Program-made: the position numbers and the translations under genes
Assembly (NCBI GenBank): GCA_963757185.1
Contig: CAVWQI010000006.1
Coordinates: forward strand, 1-64,000
Direction of reading: 5' to 3'
Source of the DNA: JAQBQB01 sp963757185
GTDB lineage: Bacteria; Gemmatimonadota; Gemmatimonadetes; Gemmatimonadales; Gemmatimonadaceae
DNA length: 64,000 nucleotides
The notes under the pieces: model-generated
What the model saw: the letters and a program-made list of their open reading frames with translations, nothing else
Databases searched by the model: none
What the model was told of the DNA's origin: nothing
Shown here: positions 19,781 to 29,047 of the stretch, piece by piece
How the letters are laid out: each line of letters begins with the position of its first letter
Position numbering within the stretch: the stretch's first letter is position 1

Positions 19781-22453
19781 ATGGCGCACGCGCCAATTTG
19801 CGAGGGGGCGAGAGTGCGTCGCGCCGCCGTTTGGATCCTGGCCGCGATCGTTGCGGCCTGCGCTCGGGCGGCGACGGACGTCGTGACAACGCTCGACGTC
19901 GGGTCGGTTTCGATCACCGCGCCGTCGATGACGGTGACGGTGGGCGCTCAGATTTCGCTTCAGGCGCTCGTCCAGGATCCCAGCGGGAAGGCGATCGCCG
20001 CGACGGACGTCTTCTGGTCGGTCCAAGACCCCCGCATCGCGACGGTCTCGAGCGGCGGGATCGTCACCGGCGTCGCCCCCGGCTCGACGCAGATCTCGGC
20101 GAGCGTGAACGGCAAATCGGGGATCGTGATGATCACCGTCGAGAAAACGCCGGTGACGAGCGTGGTCGTCACCCCTCCGCACGTGGACGCGGCGCCGGGC
20201 GTCCGGACGCAGCTCTCGGCGGTCGCGTACGACGCGGCGCAGAATCCCCTCGCCGGCCGCGCCTTCACGTGGAGCACCAGCAATGCCGCCGTCGCCACCG
20301 TCGACGCGAACGGAATGGCGTCGGCTGTCGGGACGGGCGCCGCCACAATCACGGCGACGGCCGACGGCAAGAGCGGCACGGCGGCGATCACGGTGTCACA
20401 AGCCGCCGTCGCGACGGTGACGGTGACGCCGAGTCCGCTTTCGATGTCGGTCGGACAGGCGACGCAGCTCACGGCCACCCTCAAGGACGACGTTGGCAAT
20501 GTGCTGAACGGACGCACCGTGTCGTGGTCCAGCTCCAATCCGTCCGCGGCCACGGTCTCTTCGCAAGGCCTGCTGACCGCCGTCGCGAAGGGCAGCGCGA
20601 CGATCACGGCGACGAGCGAAGGAAAGTCCGGCACCGCGGACGTCACGACGACGAACGTCGCCGTCGGCTCGGTGACCGTTCAGCCGCAGGATCCATCGGT
20701 CGTGGTCGGGTCGAGCGTACAACTCAACGCGATCGTGCGAGACGCGAACGGCAACATCGTCGCGGATCGCGCGGTCACGTGGTCATCTAGCAATCCCGCG
20801 TTCGCGACGGTTTCGCCGTCGGGCGTCGCGACGGGTGTCGCGCTCGGCAGCGCCACGATCACGGCGACGAGCGAAGGAAAGTCCGGAAACACGGTCGCGA
20901 CCGTGATTCCCGTGCCCGTCGGAACCGTGTTCGTGTCGCCGGCGACGGCGAGCACGCACGTCGGATCGACGACGACGCTCGCGGCCACGGTGAAGGATCA
21001 GAACGGAACGGTCGTGACGAATCGCGTCGTCACCTGGACGTCGAGCAACGCGGCGGTCGCCACGGTCGCGGGAGGCGTCGTCACCGGCGTCAAGGTCGGG
21101 ACGGCGACGATCACCGCGACAAGCGAAGGCAAGAGTGGAACGGCGGCGGTGACGGTGACGGGAATTCCGGTCGGCAGCGTGACCGTTTCACCGGCGACCA
21201 AATCGCTGCTCGTCGCGCAGAATTTTTCGCTGTCGGTCACGGTGAAGGACACGACGGGCACCGTGGTGACCGATCGGCCGGTGACGTGGAGCTCGAGCAA
21301 TGCGAGCGTCGCGACCGTTTCGGCGACGGGCGTGGTCACGGCCGTTGCTCCGGGCTCGGCCACGATCACGGCCACGAGCGAGACGAAGAGCGGCAACTCC
21401 ACGGTGACGGTGTCGCCGGTGCCCGTGAGCGTCGTCGTCGTTCAACCGGGACAGGATACGCTGCTGGCGAATGCCACGGTGCAGTTGACGGCGCTGACCG
21501 AGGATTCGGTCGGCGGTGTTCTCGCCGGCAGGACGGTGACCTGGACGACGAACAACCCGGCGGTCGCGACGGTGTCGCCGACTGGTCTCGTCAGCGCGAC
21601 GTCCACCGGCGGCAAGGCAACCATCACGGCTACGAGCGAAGGGAAAAGCGGCACGTCGGCGGTAACCGTTGTCGTTCCAATCGCGACGGTCACGGTCACG
21701 CCGGCGACAAAGACAATCCTCGCCGGCGACACAGCGCCGTTCACGGCCACGGCGAAGGACGCGCAGGGCAACGTTCTCGGCGGACAGGCGTTCGTCTGGA
21801 CTTCGAGCAACCCAAGCGTCGCCACCGTTTCTCCGACCGGAACCGCGACAGGAGTTGGAGTCGGGGTAACGACCATCACGGCCACAGCGCCGCTTGGAGG
21901 GAAATCCGGCAGCGCGACGCTCACCGTCAACGCCGCCTCGATCAGTCTGACGCCATCTCCGGATTCCGCGTACGTGGGGCAGACTGCCACGCTGACTGCA
22001 ACCGCCAAGGACAAGAGCGGGAATCCGTTGCCGACTCAGGGCTTCAGCTGGAGCTCGAGCAACGCCGGCATCGCCACAGTGTCGCAGTCGGGAGTGGTGA
22101 GCGGCGTCGCTGCCGGCTCGACCACCATCGTCGCGACACTTGGCGGTCAGTCCGCCCAGGCCACCTTCAAGGTTCTCGCGCCCGTCGCAACGGTCACCGT
22201 CTCGCCCTCGAATCCATCGATTGCGAAAAACGGAAGCGTAGACCTTCAGGCAACGCTCAAGGACGCATCCAACGCACCCATTGGCCCGGGTCGCGTGGTC
22301 ACATGGACGGCGTCGGACAACAGCATGGTCACGCTAATGCCGGCGCCAGGCACGTACAGCGTGACGGTGAAGGCCAAGAAGTCTGGTGTCGTCACGATCA
22401 CGGCCACCAGCGAAGGTAAGACCGGGACGGCGACTGTTACCGTAAAGGACTGA
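19781..22453 (+). CDS. Big_2 repeat lipoprotein, about 10 Ig-like domains
   Basis: 890 residues from ATG 19781; the signal peptide (AVWILAAIVAAC) ends in a lipobox-like VAAC. About 10 Big_2 domains. The first three are close paralogues of those in the genes at 7668 and 16613. The last three (from about 21.7 kb) diverge: 'AFVWTSSNPSVATVSPTGTATGVGVGVTTITATAPLGGKSG', 'GFSWSSSNAGIATVSQ', 'VVTWTASDNSMVTLMPAPGTYSV'. The final domain carries an inserted loop (PAPGTYSVTVKAKKSG). Intact, no frameshift. Most likely an outer surface scaffold or adhesin like its neighbours. It ends 48 bases before a convergent gene; a short GACGACGC/GCGTCGTC dyad lies between. Confidence 0.88.
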   Translation: MAHAPICEGARVRRAAVWILAAIVAACARAATDVVTTLDVGSVSITAPSMTVTVGAQISLQALVQDPSGKAIAATDVFWSVQDPRIATVSSGGIVTGVAPGSTQISASVNGKSGIVMITVEKTPVTSVVVTPPHVDAAPGVRTQLSAVAYDAAQNPLAGRAFTWSTSNAAVATVDANGMASAVGTGAATITATADGKSGTAAITVSQAAVATVTVTPSPLSMSVGQATQLTATLKDDVGNVLNGRTVSWSSSNPSAATVSSQGLLTAVAKGSATITATSEGKSGTADVTTTNVAVGSVTVQPQDPSVVVGSSVQLNAIVRDANGNIVADRAVTWSSSNPAFATVSPSGVATGVALGSATITATSEGKSGNTVATVIPVPVGTVFVSPATASTHVGSTTTLAATVKDQNGTVVTNRVVTWTSSNAAVATVAGGVVTGVKVGTATITATSEGKSGTAAVTVTGIPVGSVTVSPATKSLLVAQNFSLSVTVKDTTGTVVTDRPVTWSSSNASVATVSATGVVTAVAPGSATITATSETKSGNSTVTVSPVPVSVVVVQPGQDTLLANATVQLTALTEDSVGGVLAGRTVTWTTNNPAVATVSPTGLVSATSTGGKATITATSEGKSGTSAVTVVVPIATVTVTPATKTILAGDTAPFTATAKDAQGNVLGGQAFVWTSSNPSVATVSPTGTATGVGVGVTTITATAPLGGKSGSATLTVNAASISLTPSPDSAYVGQTATLTATAKDKSGNPLPTQGFSWSSSNAGIATVSQSGVVSGVAAGSTTIVATLGGQSAQATFKVLAPVATVTVSPSNPSIAKNGSVDLQATLKDASNAPIGPGRVVTWTASDNSMVTLMPAPGTYSVTVKAKKSGVVTITATSEGKTGTATVTVKD

Positions 22454-22479
22454 CGTCCGGCGAAGGAGAAACGATGGAG

Positions 22480-22499
22480 CGACGACGCGGGCGTCGTCG
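22480..22499. terminator. GC-rich hairpin between convergent genes
   Basis: CGACGACGC and GCGTCGTCG form a near-perfect dyad with only GG between the arms, so the innermost base pairs must open to form the loop. It lies between the end of the Big_2 gene (22453) and the end of the convergent NHL gene (22501). No T-tract. Confidence 0.5.
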
Positions 22500-22500
22500 T

Positions 22501-23625
22501 TCAGGGGCGGACGTCGGGATGGAGCGTGAGACGCTGCACGCGCCAGTTGAGCAGTTCGGCCACGTACAACTCGTTCTCGGACGGACACGCGATCTCGTGG
22601 ATCCAGCCGAATTGCTTCGGCTCCTTCCCCGCCTCGCCGAGCACGCCGAGGACTTTTCCGTCGAGTGAGAGTTTGTAGATACGGCCGGGCACGGCGTCGG
22701 CGCTGTAGAGCACCTGATTGGGGCCGGGGGTGATGCAGATCGCCCACGGCGCGCCGGAGACGGCGAGCGGATTCGAGTTCGGCGAAGGCATGCCGCCGAG
22801 CATCACGTTCGGCGTCTTGTCGAAGGGCACGTCGATCGTGAACTGGCGTTGAAAGTTGCCGTCCGAGTCGAACACCTGGATGCGGCGGTTGCTGCGGTCG
22901 GCGACGTAGACGTTGCCGCGGTCGTCGCTGGCGATCGAATGCAGAATGTTGAACTGTCCCTGCCCCGATCCGCGCTCGCCCCACGTTTTCACCCAGCGTC
23001 CGTTCTTGTCGATCTTCACGACGCGCGAGTTGTTGTAGCCGTCGGCGACGAAGATGTCGCCATTCGCGTTCCAGGCGACGTCGGTCGGGCGATTGAACGA
23101 TCCCCACCCGGGCCGCGGCACCGTCCCCGGCGCCGTCTCCACCGGCGCCTCGACAGCTTCGGCGCGGCGGCCGAGCACCATCAGCACGCGGCCGGCGGAG
23201 TTGAACTCCATGATCATGTTCGTGCCTTCGTCCGTCGCCCAGAGGTTGCCGCTCTTGTCGATGCGGACCGTGTGCGCGAAGGCGAAGCCGTAGAGGTCCT
23301 TGCCGATCTCGCGGATGAACGCGCCGTCGGGCCCGAATTCGAACAGCTGCGACGCCGCCTCGCCGTGCAGCGTGCTGCGGCTGCCGGTGCGCGAGAACAC
23401 GTACAGGTGCTTGCGCGCGTCGATCGTCACGCCGGCGACTTCGCCGAGGTACATGTTCGCCGGCATCTTGAGAAAATCGACGCTTGCGTCGAAGCGGATT
23501 TCCGGGACAGCCTGCTGGGCGTTGGCGGCGGATGGCCTGGCGTCGAGACCAGCCAATACGGCCAGCGCGATCGCGGCGGATCGCGAAGCGATCGGGATGG
23601 ATGGGATGCGCATGCGCGCTATCAT
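22501..23625 (-). CDS. Secreted NHL-repeat (six-bladed propeller) protein
   Basis: 374 residues with an N-terminal signal peptide (RSAAIALAVLAGLDARPSAANAQQ). The rest is NHL/SMP-30-like repeats: 'GEVAGVTIDARKHLYVFSRTG', 'FAHTVRIDKSGNLWATDEGTNMIMEFNSAGRVL', 'FNRPTDVAWNANGDIFVADGYNNSRVVKIDKNGRWVKTWG', 'FNILHSIASDDRGNVYVADRSNRRIQVFDSDG', and 'FGWIHEIACPSENELYVAELLNWRVQRL' near the end. The fourth and fifth blades resemble peptidyl-alpha-hydroxyglycine alpha-amidating-lyase-like proteins, but I cannot confirm the metal ligands. The start could also be the Met four codons later. Role: periplasmic ligand binding or a lyase of unknown substrate. Confidence 0.82.
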   Translation of the reverse strand: MIARMRIPSIPIASRSAAIALAVLAGLDARPSAANAQQAVPEIRFDASVDFLKMPANMYLGEVAGVTIDARKHLYVFSRTGSRSTLHGEAASQLFEFGPDGAFIREIGKDLYGFAFAHTVRIDKSGNLWATDEGTNMIMEFNSAGRVLMVLGRRAEAVEAPVETAPGTVPRPGWGSFNRPTDVAWNANGDIFVADGYNNSRVVKIDKNGRWVKTWGERGSGQGQFNILHSIASDDRGNVYVADRSNRRIQVFDSDGNFQRQFTIDVPFDKTPNVMLGGMPSPNSNPLAVSGAPWAICITPGPNQVLYSADAVPGRIYKLSLDGKVLGVLGEAGKEPKQFGWIHEIACPSENELYVAELLNWRVQRLTLHPDVRP

Positions 23626-23695
23626 GCGGCGATCGGTACTAGCCGGTCAAGGCGTAGTGTGCTAGTTGTGGTCGGAGCAAGCCGAGGTTTTCCCA

Positions 23696-24349
23696 ATGAA
23701 AGTCGTCGTGTTCGGTGCTACGGGAATGATTGGTCAAGGCGTTCTGCGCGAGTGTCTACTCGACCCCGGCGTGGATCACGTGCTGACCATCGGCCGCGCG
23801 CCGACCGGCCGGCAGGAACCGAAGCTCCGCGACCTCGTCTGGACCAACCTGCTCGACCTGTCCGGGATCGAGCAGGAGCTTCAGGGATTCGACGCGTGCT
23901 TCTTCTGCCTCGGCGTGTCGGCCGTCGGGATGACGGAGGAGCAATACTCGCGGATCACGTACGATGTGACGCTTTCGGTCGCGACGACACTCGCGCGCAT
24001 CAATCCGTCGATGACGTTCGTGTTCGTCTCGGCGGCGGGAGCGTCGTCGAGCGAAACGGGCGCGATGTGGGCGCGCGTCCGCGGCCGTACGGAGAACGCG
24101 CTCTTCAAGCTTCCATTTCGCGCCTACGTCTTTCGCCCGGGACTGATTCGCCCGCTGCACGGCATCAAGTCGAGGACGCGCCTCTACAACGCCGTGTACG
24201 TCACGATGGCGCCGGTGATGCCGCTGCTCGGCCGTCTTTTCCCAACGCACGTGACGACGACGGAGCAGATCGGGCGGGCGATGCTGCGCGTCGCCCGGGA
24301 AGGATTTCCGCGAAACATTCTTCACACCGTCGACATCAACTCGCTCTAA
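23696..24349 (+). CDS. NAD(P)-binding Rossmann-fold protein (atypical SDR / epimerase-like)
   Basis: 217 residues from MKVVVFGATGMIGQGVLREC, which places the dinucleotide-binding GxTGxxGxG motif directly at the N-terminus. A longer frame upstream is not needed. The domain continues with the Asp/Arg region (TIGRAPTG), 'FDACFFCLGVSAVGMTEEQY', 'TFVFVSAAGASS' and 'YVFRPGLIRPL'. It lacks a classical YxxxK, so it belongs with NmrA/HTATIP2-like atypical short-chain dehydrogenases, often cofactor sensors rather than enzymes. Cytoplasmic. Convergent with the MgtC-like gene, 17 bases away. Confidence 0.85.
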   Translation: MKVVVFGATGMIGQGVLRECLLDPGVDHVLTIGRAPTGRQEPKLRDLVWTNLLDLSGIEQELQGFDACFFCLGVSAVGMTEEQYSRITYDVTLSVATTLARINPSMTFVFVSAAGASSSETGAMWARVRGRTENALFKLPFRAYVFRPGLIRPLHGIKSRTRLYNAVYVTMAPVMPLLGRLFPTHVTTTEQIGRAMLRVAREGFPRNILHTVDINSL

Positions 24350-24366
24350 GGGCGTCCCATGCCGCG

Positions 24367-24867
24367 TCAGGTGACGTCGCCGTCGCGCGGTCCCGGGTAC
24401 GCGCCGCTCCGCGACTCGGGCGTCGGCGGGATCATGTGCTTCGCCTCCATGCGATTCACGATCCACAGCGTGAAATACGTGAATGCGGCCAGCACGACGG
24501 CGATTTCGGCGTGACCGAGTCCGACACACGCTCCGATCGCGGCGGTCGACCAGATGCTCGCGGCGGTCGCCGTGCCCCGGACCCGGTCGTTGGCTTTGAG
24601 AATCGCCCCTCCGCCGATGAAGCCGACGCCGGTGACCAGTCCCTGAATCACGTACATCACCGGAATGGAGCCCGGCGGGAACTCCGAGCTCGCCAACAGG
24701 ACGAGACCGCACGAGCCAAGGGCGACGATCGGGAAGGTGCGCAGGCCAGCGCTCATGTCGTGCAGCTCGCGCTCGCGCGCGATGGGGAGCGTCAGCGCCA
24801 ACGCGAGCGCCATCCGCACGGTCGCGGCCAGCAGCAGGGTCCAGTCGAAGCTCATTCCAATGTGCAT
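24367..24867 (-). CDS. MgtC/SapB family membrane protein
   Basis: 166 residues with four to five hydrophobic helices. It shows the MgtC hallmarks: the acidic/basic turn 'LALTLPIARERELHDMSAGLRTFPIVALGSCG' and the glycine-rich 'IQGLVTGVGFIGGGAILK...VRGTATAASIWSTAAIGACVGLG' core. MgtC proteins sit in the inner membrane, help bacteria cope with low magnesium and modulate the F-type ATPase in pathogens; function outside those is not settled. The soluble C-terminal extension seen in Salmonella MgtC is absent, making this a SapB-type short form. No magnesium riboswitch or transporter gene is visible nearby. Confidence 0.88.
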   Translation of the reverse strand: MHIGMSFDWTLLLAATVRMALALALTLPIARERELHDMSAGLRTFPIVALGSCGLVLLASSEFPPGSIPVMYVIQGLVTGVGFIGGGAILKANDRVRGTATAASIWSTAAIGACVGLGHAEIAVVLAAFTYFTLWIVNRMEAKHMIPPTPESRSGAYPGPRDGDVT

Positions 24868-24998
24868 GCCAGGGCAGGTCGAGTGCGCCTAAGCTGCCTG
24901 TCGCGGGTCGAGCGTGGAAGGGGCGCAATCGCAACTTTCTCATGCGGCGACGGCGTCTGGCTTGTCTCCGGAACACCGCTAGCCCTATCGTATTCCAC

Positions 24999-25238
24999 AT
25001 GACAGGCCTTCGTGCGGCACTCCGGCGTGAAATGAGCGGGCGAAACAAGCTCGGTGCGTTGCTCGCCATTTTCACCTGCCCCTGTCACGTTGTGATGCTC
25101 GGCTTCGTGCTCACCGGCACGGCGATCGGCACCTGGCTGCTGGCCGTGCGGGCGTACGTGATCCTCGTCTTCACCCTGTTCTTTCTTCTCGGATTGTGGC
25201 TAATGGTCCGCCCCGATCCTTCGTGTCGAATCGACTAA
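24999..25238 (+). CDS. Small MerE-like membrane protein
   Basis: 79 residues from ATG 24999 (a second Met 11 codons later is an alternative). Two hydrophobic helices enclose the motif 'LGALLAIFTCPCHVVMLGFVLTGTAIGTWL'. MerE, the broad mercury (Hg2+/methylmercury) transporter, has the same 'GALAVLTCPCHLPIL...LAGTTAGAF' design and nearly the same length (about 78 residues). The CPCH vicinal Cys pair is the expected metal site and is present. No merR, merA, merT or merP is near, so the substrate could be another soft metal. It ends just before the BNR-protein gene, at 25247. Confidence 0.75.
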   Translation: MTGLRAALRREMSGRNKLGALLAIFTCPCHVVMLGFVLTGTAIGTWLLAVRAYVILVFTLFFLLGLWLMVRPDPSCRID

Positions 25239-25246
25239 CCAACGCC

Positions 25247-28200
25247 ATGACCAACACGCTCGGCCTCTTTCGGCGCTCGGCGCCGCTCGTCGCTCTCGCG
25301 CTCTCGCTCGTCGCTCCCCTTCCGCTGCGCGCACAGTCCGCGGGCCCGATCGACCCGCGAATCTATTCCGCGCTCTCCTGGCGCAACCTCGGTCCCTTCC
25401 GCGGCGGTCGGACTGCGGCGGTGACCGGCGCCGTCGGGCAGCCCGGGGTCTTCTACATCGGAACACCGGCCGCCGGCGTGTGGAAGACGACCAGCGCCGG
25501 CCAGACGTGGTACCCGATCTTCGACGCGATCAAGGACGTCTCGTCGATCGGATCGGTCGAGGTCGCGCCGTCGGATCCGAACGTGATCTACGTCGGCACG
25601 GGCGACATCATCACCGGCGGGTCGATCAACGAAGGGAACGGCGTCTACAAGTCGACCGACGCGGGGCGAACCTGGCGACACCTGGGGCTCGACGCGACGA
25701 AGCAGATTCCATCGATGTCGGTCGACCCGCACGACCCGAACGTCGTGCTGCTCGCGGCGCAGGGGAACGTCCACGCGAAGAGCCGCGACCGCGGCGTGTA
25801 TCGGACCACCGACGGCGGCGCGACGTGGACCCAGACGCTGTTCGTCGACGACAGCACCGGTGCGCAGAAGATCGCCCGCGCGTTCGATACGCCGATGACC
25901 GTTTTCGCGACGACCGTCGCGCACTACACGTCGCCCACGCCGCCCGCCGGTGGATTCGGCGGAGGCGGCGGGCGAGGCGGCCCGCAGACCGGACCGACGA
26001 GCACGAAGCTCTTCAAGTCGGTGGACGGCGGCGTGACATGGAAGGAGATCACGGGCGGCGGACTTCCCGCGCGTCTCACCGGCAAGATTTGGGTCGCCGT
26101 GGCCAACAACACGACCGCGCAGCGCGTCTTCGTGATCGGCGACGCGGGGCTCTTCCGATCCGACGACGGCGGCGCCACCTGGCACCAGATGGCCGCCGAC
26201 GATCAGAGAATTCGAAACGGCCAGGGCGGCTACAACTGCGGCGTCTACGTCGATCCGCAGAACCCGGACATCGTCTACACGCTCAACACGGCGAGCTATA
26301 AGTCGACCGACGGCGGCAAGACCTTCACCGGCTTCAAGGGCGCGCCCGGCGGCGACGACCCGCAGCAGATGTGGATCGATCCCACAAATGGGCAGCGCAT
26401 CCTCTTCGGCTACGATCAGGGCGCGATCGTCTCGCTCGACGGCGGCGGCACGTGGAGCTCGTGGTACAACCAGTCGACCGACCAGATCTACCACCTCTCG
26501 TCGACAACTCGGTTCCGTACTGGGTCTACGGCACGCAGCAGGACGCCGGCGCCATCCGCACGCGGACCCGCGGCAACCTCGGCGCGATCACGCCGCTCGA
26601 TTGGAATCCGGTCTCGGGTTGGGAGTGGGGCACGATCGTCCCCGACCCGCTCGATCCGAACACCGTCTACGCGAGCGGCTCGGGCATTTTGAAGATCTCA
26701 TATCCCAGCGAGCAGTGGATCAACGTGAGCCCGGCGCAGGACGCGTCGCGCCAGCTCCGCACGACGAGCGACCAGCCGCTCGTGTTCGCGCCGTGGAACA
26801 AGCACATGCTCATCGCCGCGTTCCAGTCCGTATGGACGACGATCGACGGCGGCGCGCACTGGACGTCGATCAGTCCCGATCTCGCCGTGCGCCCCGACGC
26901 CCCGCGTCCCGCCAACGGCGGACCGCCCACCGGCGGCGCGATCCAGTCGATGCGTGCGTCGACCGTCGGCACGGGCACGATCTGGGTCGGCACGAACAAT
27001 GGGCTGATCAAGGTCACGCACGACGCCGGCAAGACGTGGTCCGACGCCAGCATCCCGGGAATTCCCAACGTGCAGCGCGCCGAGGTTCTCTGCGTCGAGC
27101 CGTCGCACTTCGACGCCGCCGAAGCGTACGCCGTGCTCGGACTCTACCGGCTCGGCGACTACACGCCGTACGTGTTCCGCACGCGCGACTCGGGCAAGTC
27201 GTGGACGCGGATCGCCGAAGGGCTCGCGACGAACCAGCCGAGCGGGAGCTTCGGGCGCGTCGTGCGGAACGACCCGTTGCGACGAGGACTGCTGTTCGCC
27301 GGCACGGAGAGCGGCATGTACGTGTCGTTCGACGACGGCGATCATTGGCAGTCGCTGCAGCTCGACCTGCCGACCACGTCGTACCGCGACATCGCGCTCA
27401 AGGACAACGACATCGTGGTCTCGACGTACGGGCGCGGCTTCTGGTCGCTCGACGACTACTCGATGCTGCGACAGGTCTCGTCGAGCGTCGTGAGCGAGGC
27501 GGCGCATCTGTTCAAGCCGGGCGATGTCATCCGCACCCGCCGCAACGTCGGCGCCGACACGCCCTTCCCGCCCGAAGTGCCGCACGCGCTCAACCCCGCC
27601 CAGGGCGTACAGGTCGACTACTGGCTCGCGCAGGCACCGCGCGACGTCACCCTCGACGTGCTCGACGCGTCGGGCGCGCTCGTCCGACACATGTCGAGCG
27701 CGGCGATCACGCCCGTGCCCGAGGCAGCGCGACCGCCCGAACCGAACTTCTGGATCGAGACGCCCAAGCCGCTTCCGACGAACGTCGGCGACAACCGAAC
27801 AAACTGGGATCTGCGCTACGATTCGCCGAGCTCGTTCGCGCACTCGTTCGAGATCAACGCGAACCCGGGTCTCACGCCGGCGTCACCGGAAGGACCGGTG
27901 GCAATCCCGGGCGCGTACACGCTCAAGCTCACGGTCGACGGGAAGAGCTACACCCAAACGGTGGCGATCAAGCCCGACCCGCACTCGCCGGCAACCGTCG
28001 CGGCGATCGCGGCCCAACACGCGCTGCAAATGAAGCTCGTGCAAGGGATCGACGCATCGTACGAAGGCCATCGCATGGCGCAGGCGCTGCGCGACACCCT
28101 TCGGGCGGCGGCCAACCACGCGGGAGACGGTGCAGCGATCGTCAATCGGCTCGCCGCGCAGCTCGACACGATCGCCGGAGTCGGCGGTGGTGGTCGCGGG

Positions 28201-28473
28201 CGAGGACGCGGCGGTCAGGGCGGCACGCCGAACTTCCAGGCGCTCAACGGCGCGATGGTCGCGCAGCTCAATACGCAGGACTTGGGCGACTTGGCGCCGA
28301 CGTCGTCCGCGCTCGCCGCATTCGGCGCAAGCTGCCGGGACTTGGCGAAGACGGTGACGGCATGGCAGAAGGTGACGGCGGAGCTGACCGCGATCAATTC
28401 GAATCTGCGGTCGGGGGGAGGGCGAGCGGTCGCGGAGGTCCCAGCCGGGACCATAAAGCCTCCCGTTTGCTGA
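25247..28473 (+). CDS. Secreted BNR/sortilin-VPS10-like propeller protein, one frameshift
   Basis: After a signal peptide (MTNTLGLFRR...LVAPLPLRAQ) come repeated BNR/Asp-box blades: 'GVWKTTSAGQTWYPI', 'GVYKSTDAGRTWRHLG', 'GVYRTTDGGATWTQTL', 'LFKSVDGGVTWKEIT', 'LFRSDDGGATWHQM', 'TIDGGAHWTSIS', 'GLIKVTHDAGKTWSDA', 'TRDSGKSWTRIA'. This matches the 'glycosyl hydrolase, VPS10/sortilin-like' proteins common in Gemmatimonadota and Bacteroidota; no sialidase catalytic set is visible. The C-terminal part (about 27.5-28.47 kb) is a separate domain with a Gly-rich GGGGRGRGRGGQGG linker. The frame breaks at about 26498: 'DQIYHL-S' continues as 'VDNSVPYWVYGTQQDAGA' one base out, so one G is missing (TCGTC for an expected TCGGTC). 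About 1,075 residues when repaired. Confidence 0.88.
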
Positions 28474-28503
28474 GCGTCTGGTGGTATCCCGCACGGCGAA
28501 GAT

Positions 28504-28528
28504 CTCGGATCGACCGACGATCCGAGAC
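28504..28528. terminator. Perfect 10-bp hairpin after the BNR-protein gene
   Basis: TCTCGGATCG, loop ACCGA, CGATCCGAGA: ten perfect base pairs, 31 bases after the stop codon. No T-tract follows. It sits in a 158-bp gap before the next plus-strand gene and is probably a terminator or an mRNA 3'-end stabiliser. Confidence 0.6.
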
Positions 28529-28631
28529 GCTCGCACCACCGCCCCGGCCCTCAACCAAGGCAGTTTCGCCCTTTCGTTGCATTGACTCGGCCCGCGGGGA
28601 ATTGGTACCGTTCTGCGCGCTCTCAGGGGTT

Positions 28632-29021
28632 ATGATGTCGGACGAGATGGGCACCTTTCGCACGACGATCGAGATCGAGAACCCCTCCCGTCGCGGGCTG
28701 CGGCGAGCGCTGGACAGTGTCCTCGTCGACACCGGCGCCGAGCTGTCCTGGGTGCCCGCGCCGGTGCTCGAGTCGCTGCGCATCGCGCGAGACAAGCTGC
28801 TGCGCTTTCGTCAGGCCAACGGCGAGATCCTGGAGCGCTGGACAGGCGTCGCGCTCGTGTACGCCGGCGGAACGTGGACCGTGGACCACGTCGTCTTCGC
28901 GGAACCGAACGATCTGACACTGCTCGGAGCCCGCACGCTCGAGGGTCTCAATCTCCGCGTCGATCCCGTACTCAAGCGGCTCGTCGATGCGGGGCCGGCA
29001 CCCGCCGCGGCAGTCGCGTAG
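28632..29021 (+). CDS. Retropepsin-like aspartic protease (clan AA)
   Basis: 129 residues from the double ATG at 28632/28635 (a third Met is four codons on). The single-chain, half-size retropepsin pattern is present: 'RALDSVLVDTGAELSWVPAPVLESL' with the catalytic D-T-G, a flap-like 'RFRQANGEILERWTGVALVYAGG', 'WTVDHVVFAEPNDLTLLGARTLEGLNLRVDP', where the hydrophobic 'LLGARTLEGL' is the conserved second psi-loop element. Such bacterial retropepsin homologues act as homodimers, but most are uncharacterised. No signal peptide, so cytoplasmic. Ends in an Ala/Pro-rich tail. Confidence 0.85.
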   Translation: MMSDEMGTFRTTIEIENPSRRGLRRALDSVLVDTGAELSWVPAPVLESLRIARDKLLRFRQANGEILERWTGVALVYAGGTWTVDHVVFAEPNDLTLLGARTLEGLNLRVDPVLKRLVDAGPAPAAAVA

Positions 29022-29047
29022 CGACGAAAGGCGAGAAATTGAGCTTC

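Noticed and set aside
7800..22400. Regularly repeated DNA that could suggest a CRISPR or satellite array.
   Set aside because: The repeats are codon-phased and translate as Ig-like domains. Units are about 230-510 bp with no spacer-repeat structure.
22849..25002. A 717-codon plus-strand frame over the NHL gene.
   Set aside because: Arg/Val/Asp-rich shadow of the minus-strand NHL gene and of the neighbours after it; no recognisable domain.
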